Shown here: one piece after another, positions 14,063-14,209 of the stretch
Position numbering within the stretch: position 1 is the first letter of the stretch
Layout of the letters: every line of letters starts with the position of its first letter
Source: Ruminococcaceae bacterium UBA1767
Lineage (GTDB): Bacteria; Bacillota; Clostridia; Oscillospirales; Acutalibacteraceae
Assembly (NCBI GenBank): GCA_002315505.1
Contig: DCGX01000013.1
Location: 1-14,209, forward strand
Direction of reading: 5' to 3'
Length of the DNA stretch: 14,209 nt
Position numbers and translations under genes: made by a program
Notes under the pieces: model-generated
Told to the model about the DNA's origin: nothing
What the model saw: only the letters and a program-made list of their open reading frames with translations
Databases searched by the model: none

Positions 14063-14209
14063 TAGGGCAGGGGCTCTGCTCCTGCCAAAATTTCGTAAGG
14101 AATTTAAGTGTACTTAACCGTAAATAATATCTATTAGAATAAAAATCATAATCTCATAATAAGAATTTTTCATTTGAAAAATTCCGGCAGGAGCAGAGCC
14201 CCTGCCCTA
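14063..14209. mobile_element. MITE-like element with 24-bp terminal inverted repeats
   Basis: A 24-bp arm at 14063-14086 is repeated in perfect inverted orientation at 14186-14209. The 99-bp interior is AT-rich and non-coding. Each arm is itself partly palindromic (GGCAGG...CCTGCC), and the interior next to the right arm has a perfect 10-bp hairpin (GAATTTTTCA/TGAAAAATTC, 14163-14184). The window ends exactly at the repeat, so the full extent and any target duplication cannot be seen. Confidence 0.65.

Overview
The window looks like chromosomal DNA from a low-GC Firmicute of the class Clostridia, most likely a gut member of the Ruminococcaceae/Oscillospiraceae. This is inferred from AT-rich coding, strong GGAGG-type ribosome binding sites, consensus sigma-A promoters, an ECF sigma factor with an AAC/CGTC-type promoter, and G+C-rich dispersed repeats at the right end. 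I could not run a taxonomic search.

Left part (1-8354): surface-glycan genes. A + strand operon that enters from beyond the left edge carries a B12-binding-type radical SAM enzyme, two adjacent multi-pass membrane proteins that look like paralogues (shared GFxPRAFxG motif), and a GHMP sugar kinase of the heptose-7-phosphate kinase (HddA) type. It ends at a hairpin terminator that also serves a convergent ZIP metal transporter. The ZIP gene and the next + operon diverge from one intergenic region. The ZIP promoter overlaps a dyad that resembles a DtxR/MntR-type operator. The + operon encodes a GtrA-like membrane protein and a PglE-like PLP-dependent sugar aminotransferase. Together these genes suggest synthesis and export of a modified cell-surface polysaccharide or glycolipid; most partner genes lie outside the window.

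Middle (8355-10222, - strand): a compact, self-contained unit with a perfect extended consensus promoter, a 43-codon ORF with a ribosome binding site, and a rho-independent terminator; it looks like a small-protein or small-RNA gene. Beyond it is an intracellular GH29-family protein (alpha-L-fucosidase fold) with its own promoter and terminator, in which several motifs normally holding catalytic residues are changed.

Right part (10223-14209): a strong promoter and a roughly 150-nt leader precede uppP (undecaprenyl-diphosphatase) and a tyrosine-phosphatase-family gene. The terminator of this operon contains the perfect promoter of the following tRNA-Pro(UGG) gene. Then come a long inverted repeat, a 159-residue protein I do not recognise, a convergent ECF sigma factor with a likely autoregulatory promoter and no visible anti-sigma gene, and about 400 bp of dispersed repeats ending in a 147-bp MITE-like element with 24-bp perfect terminal inverted repeats.
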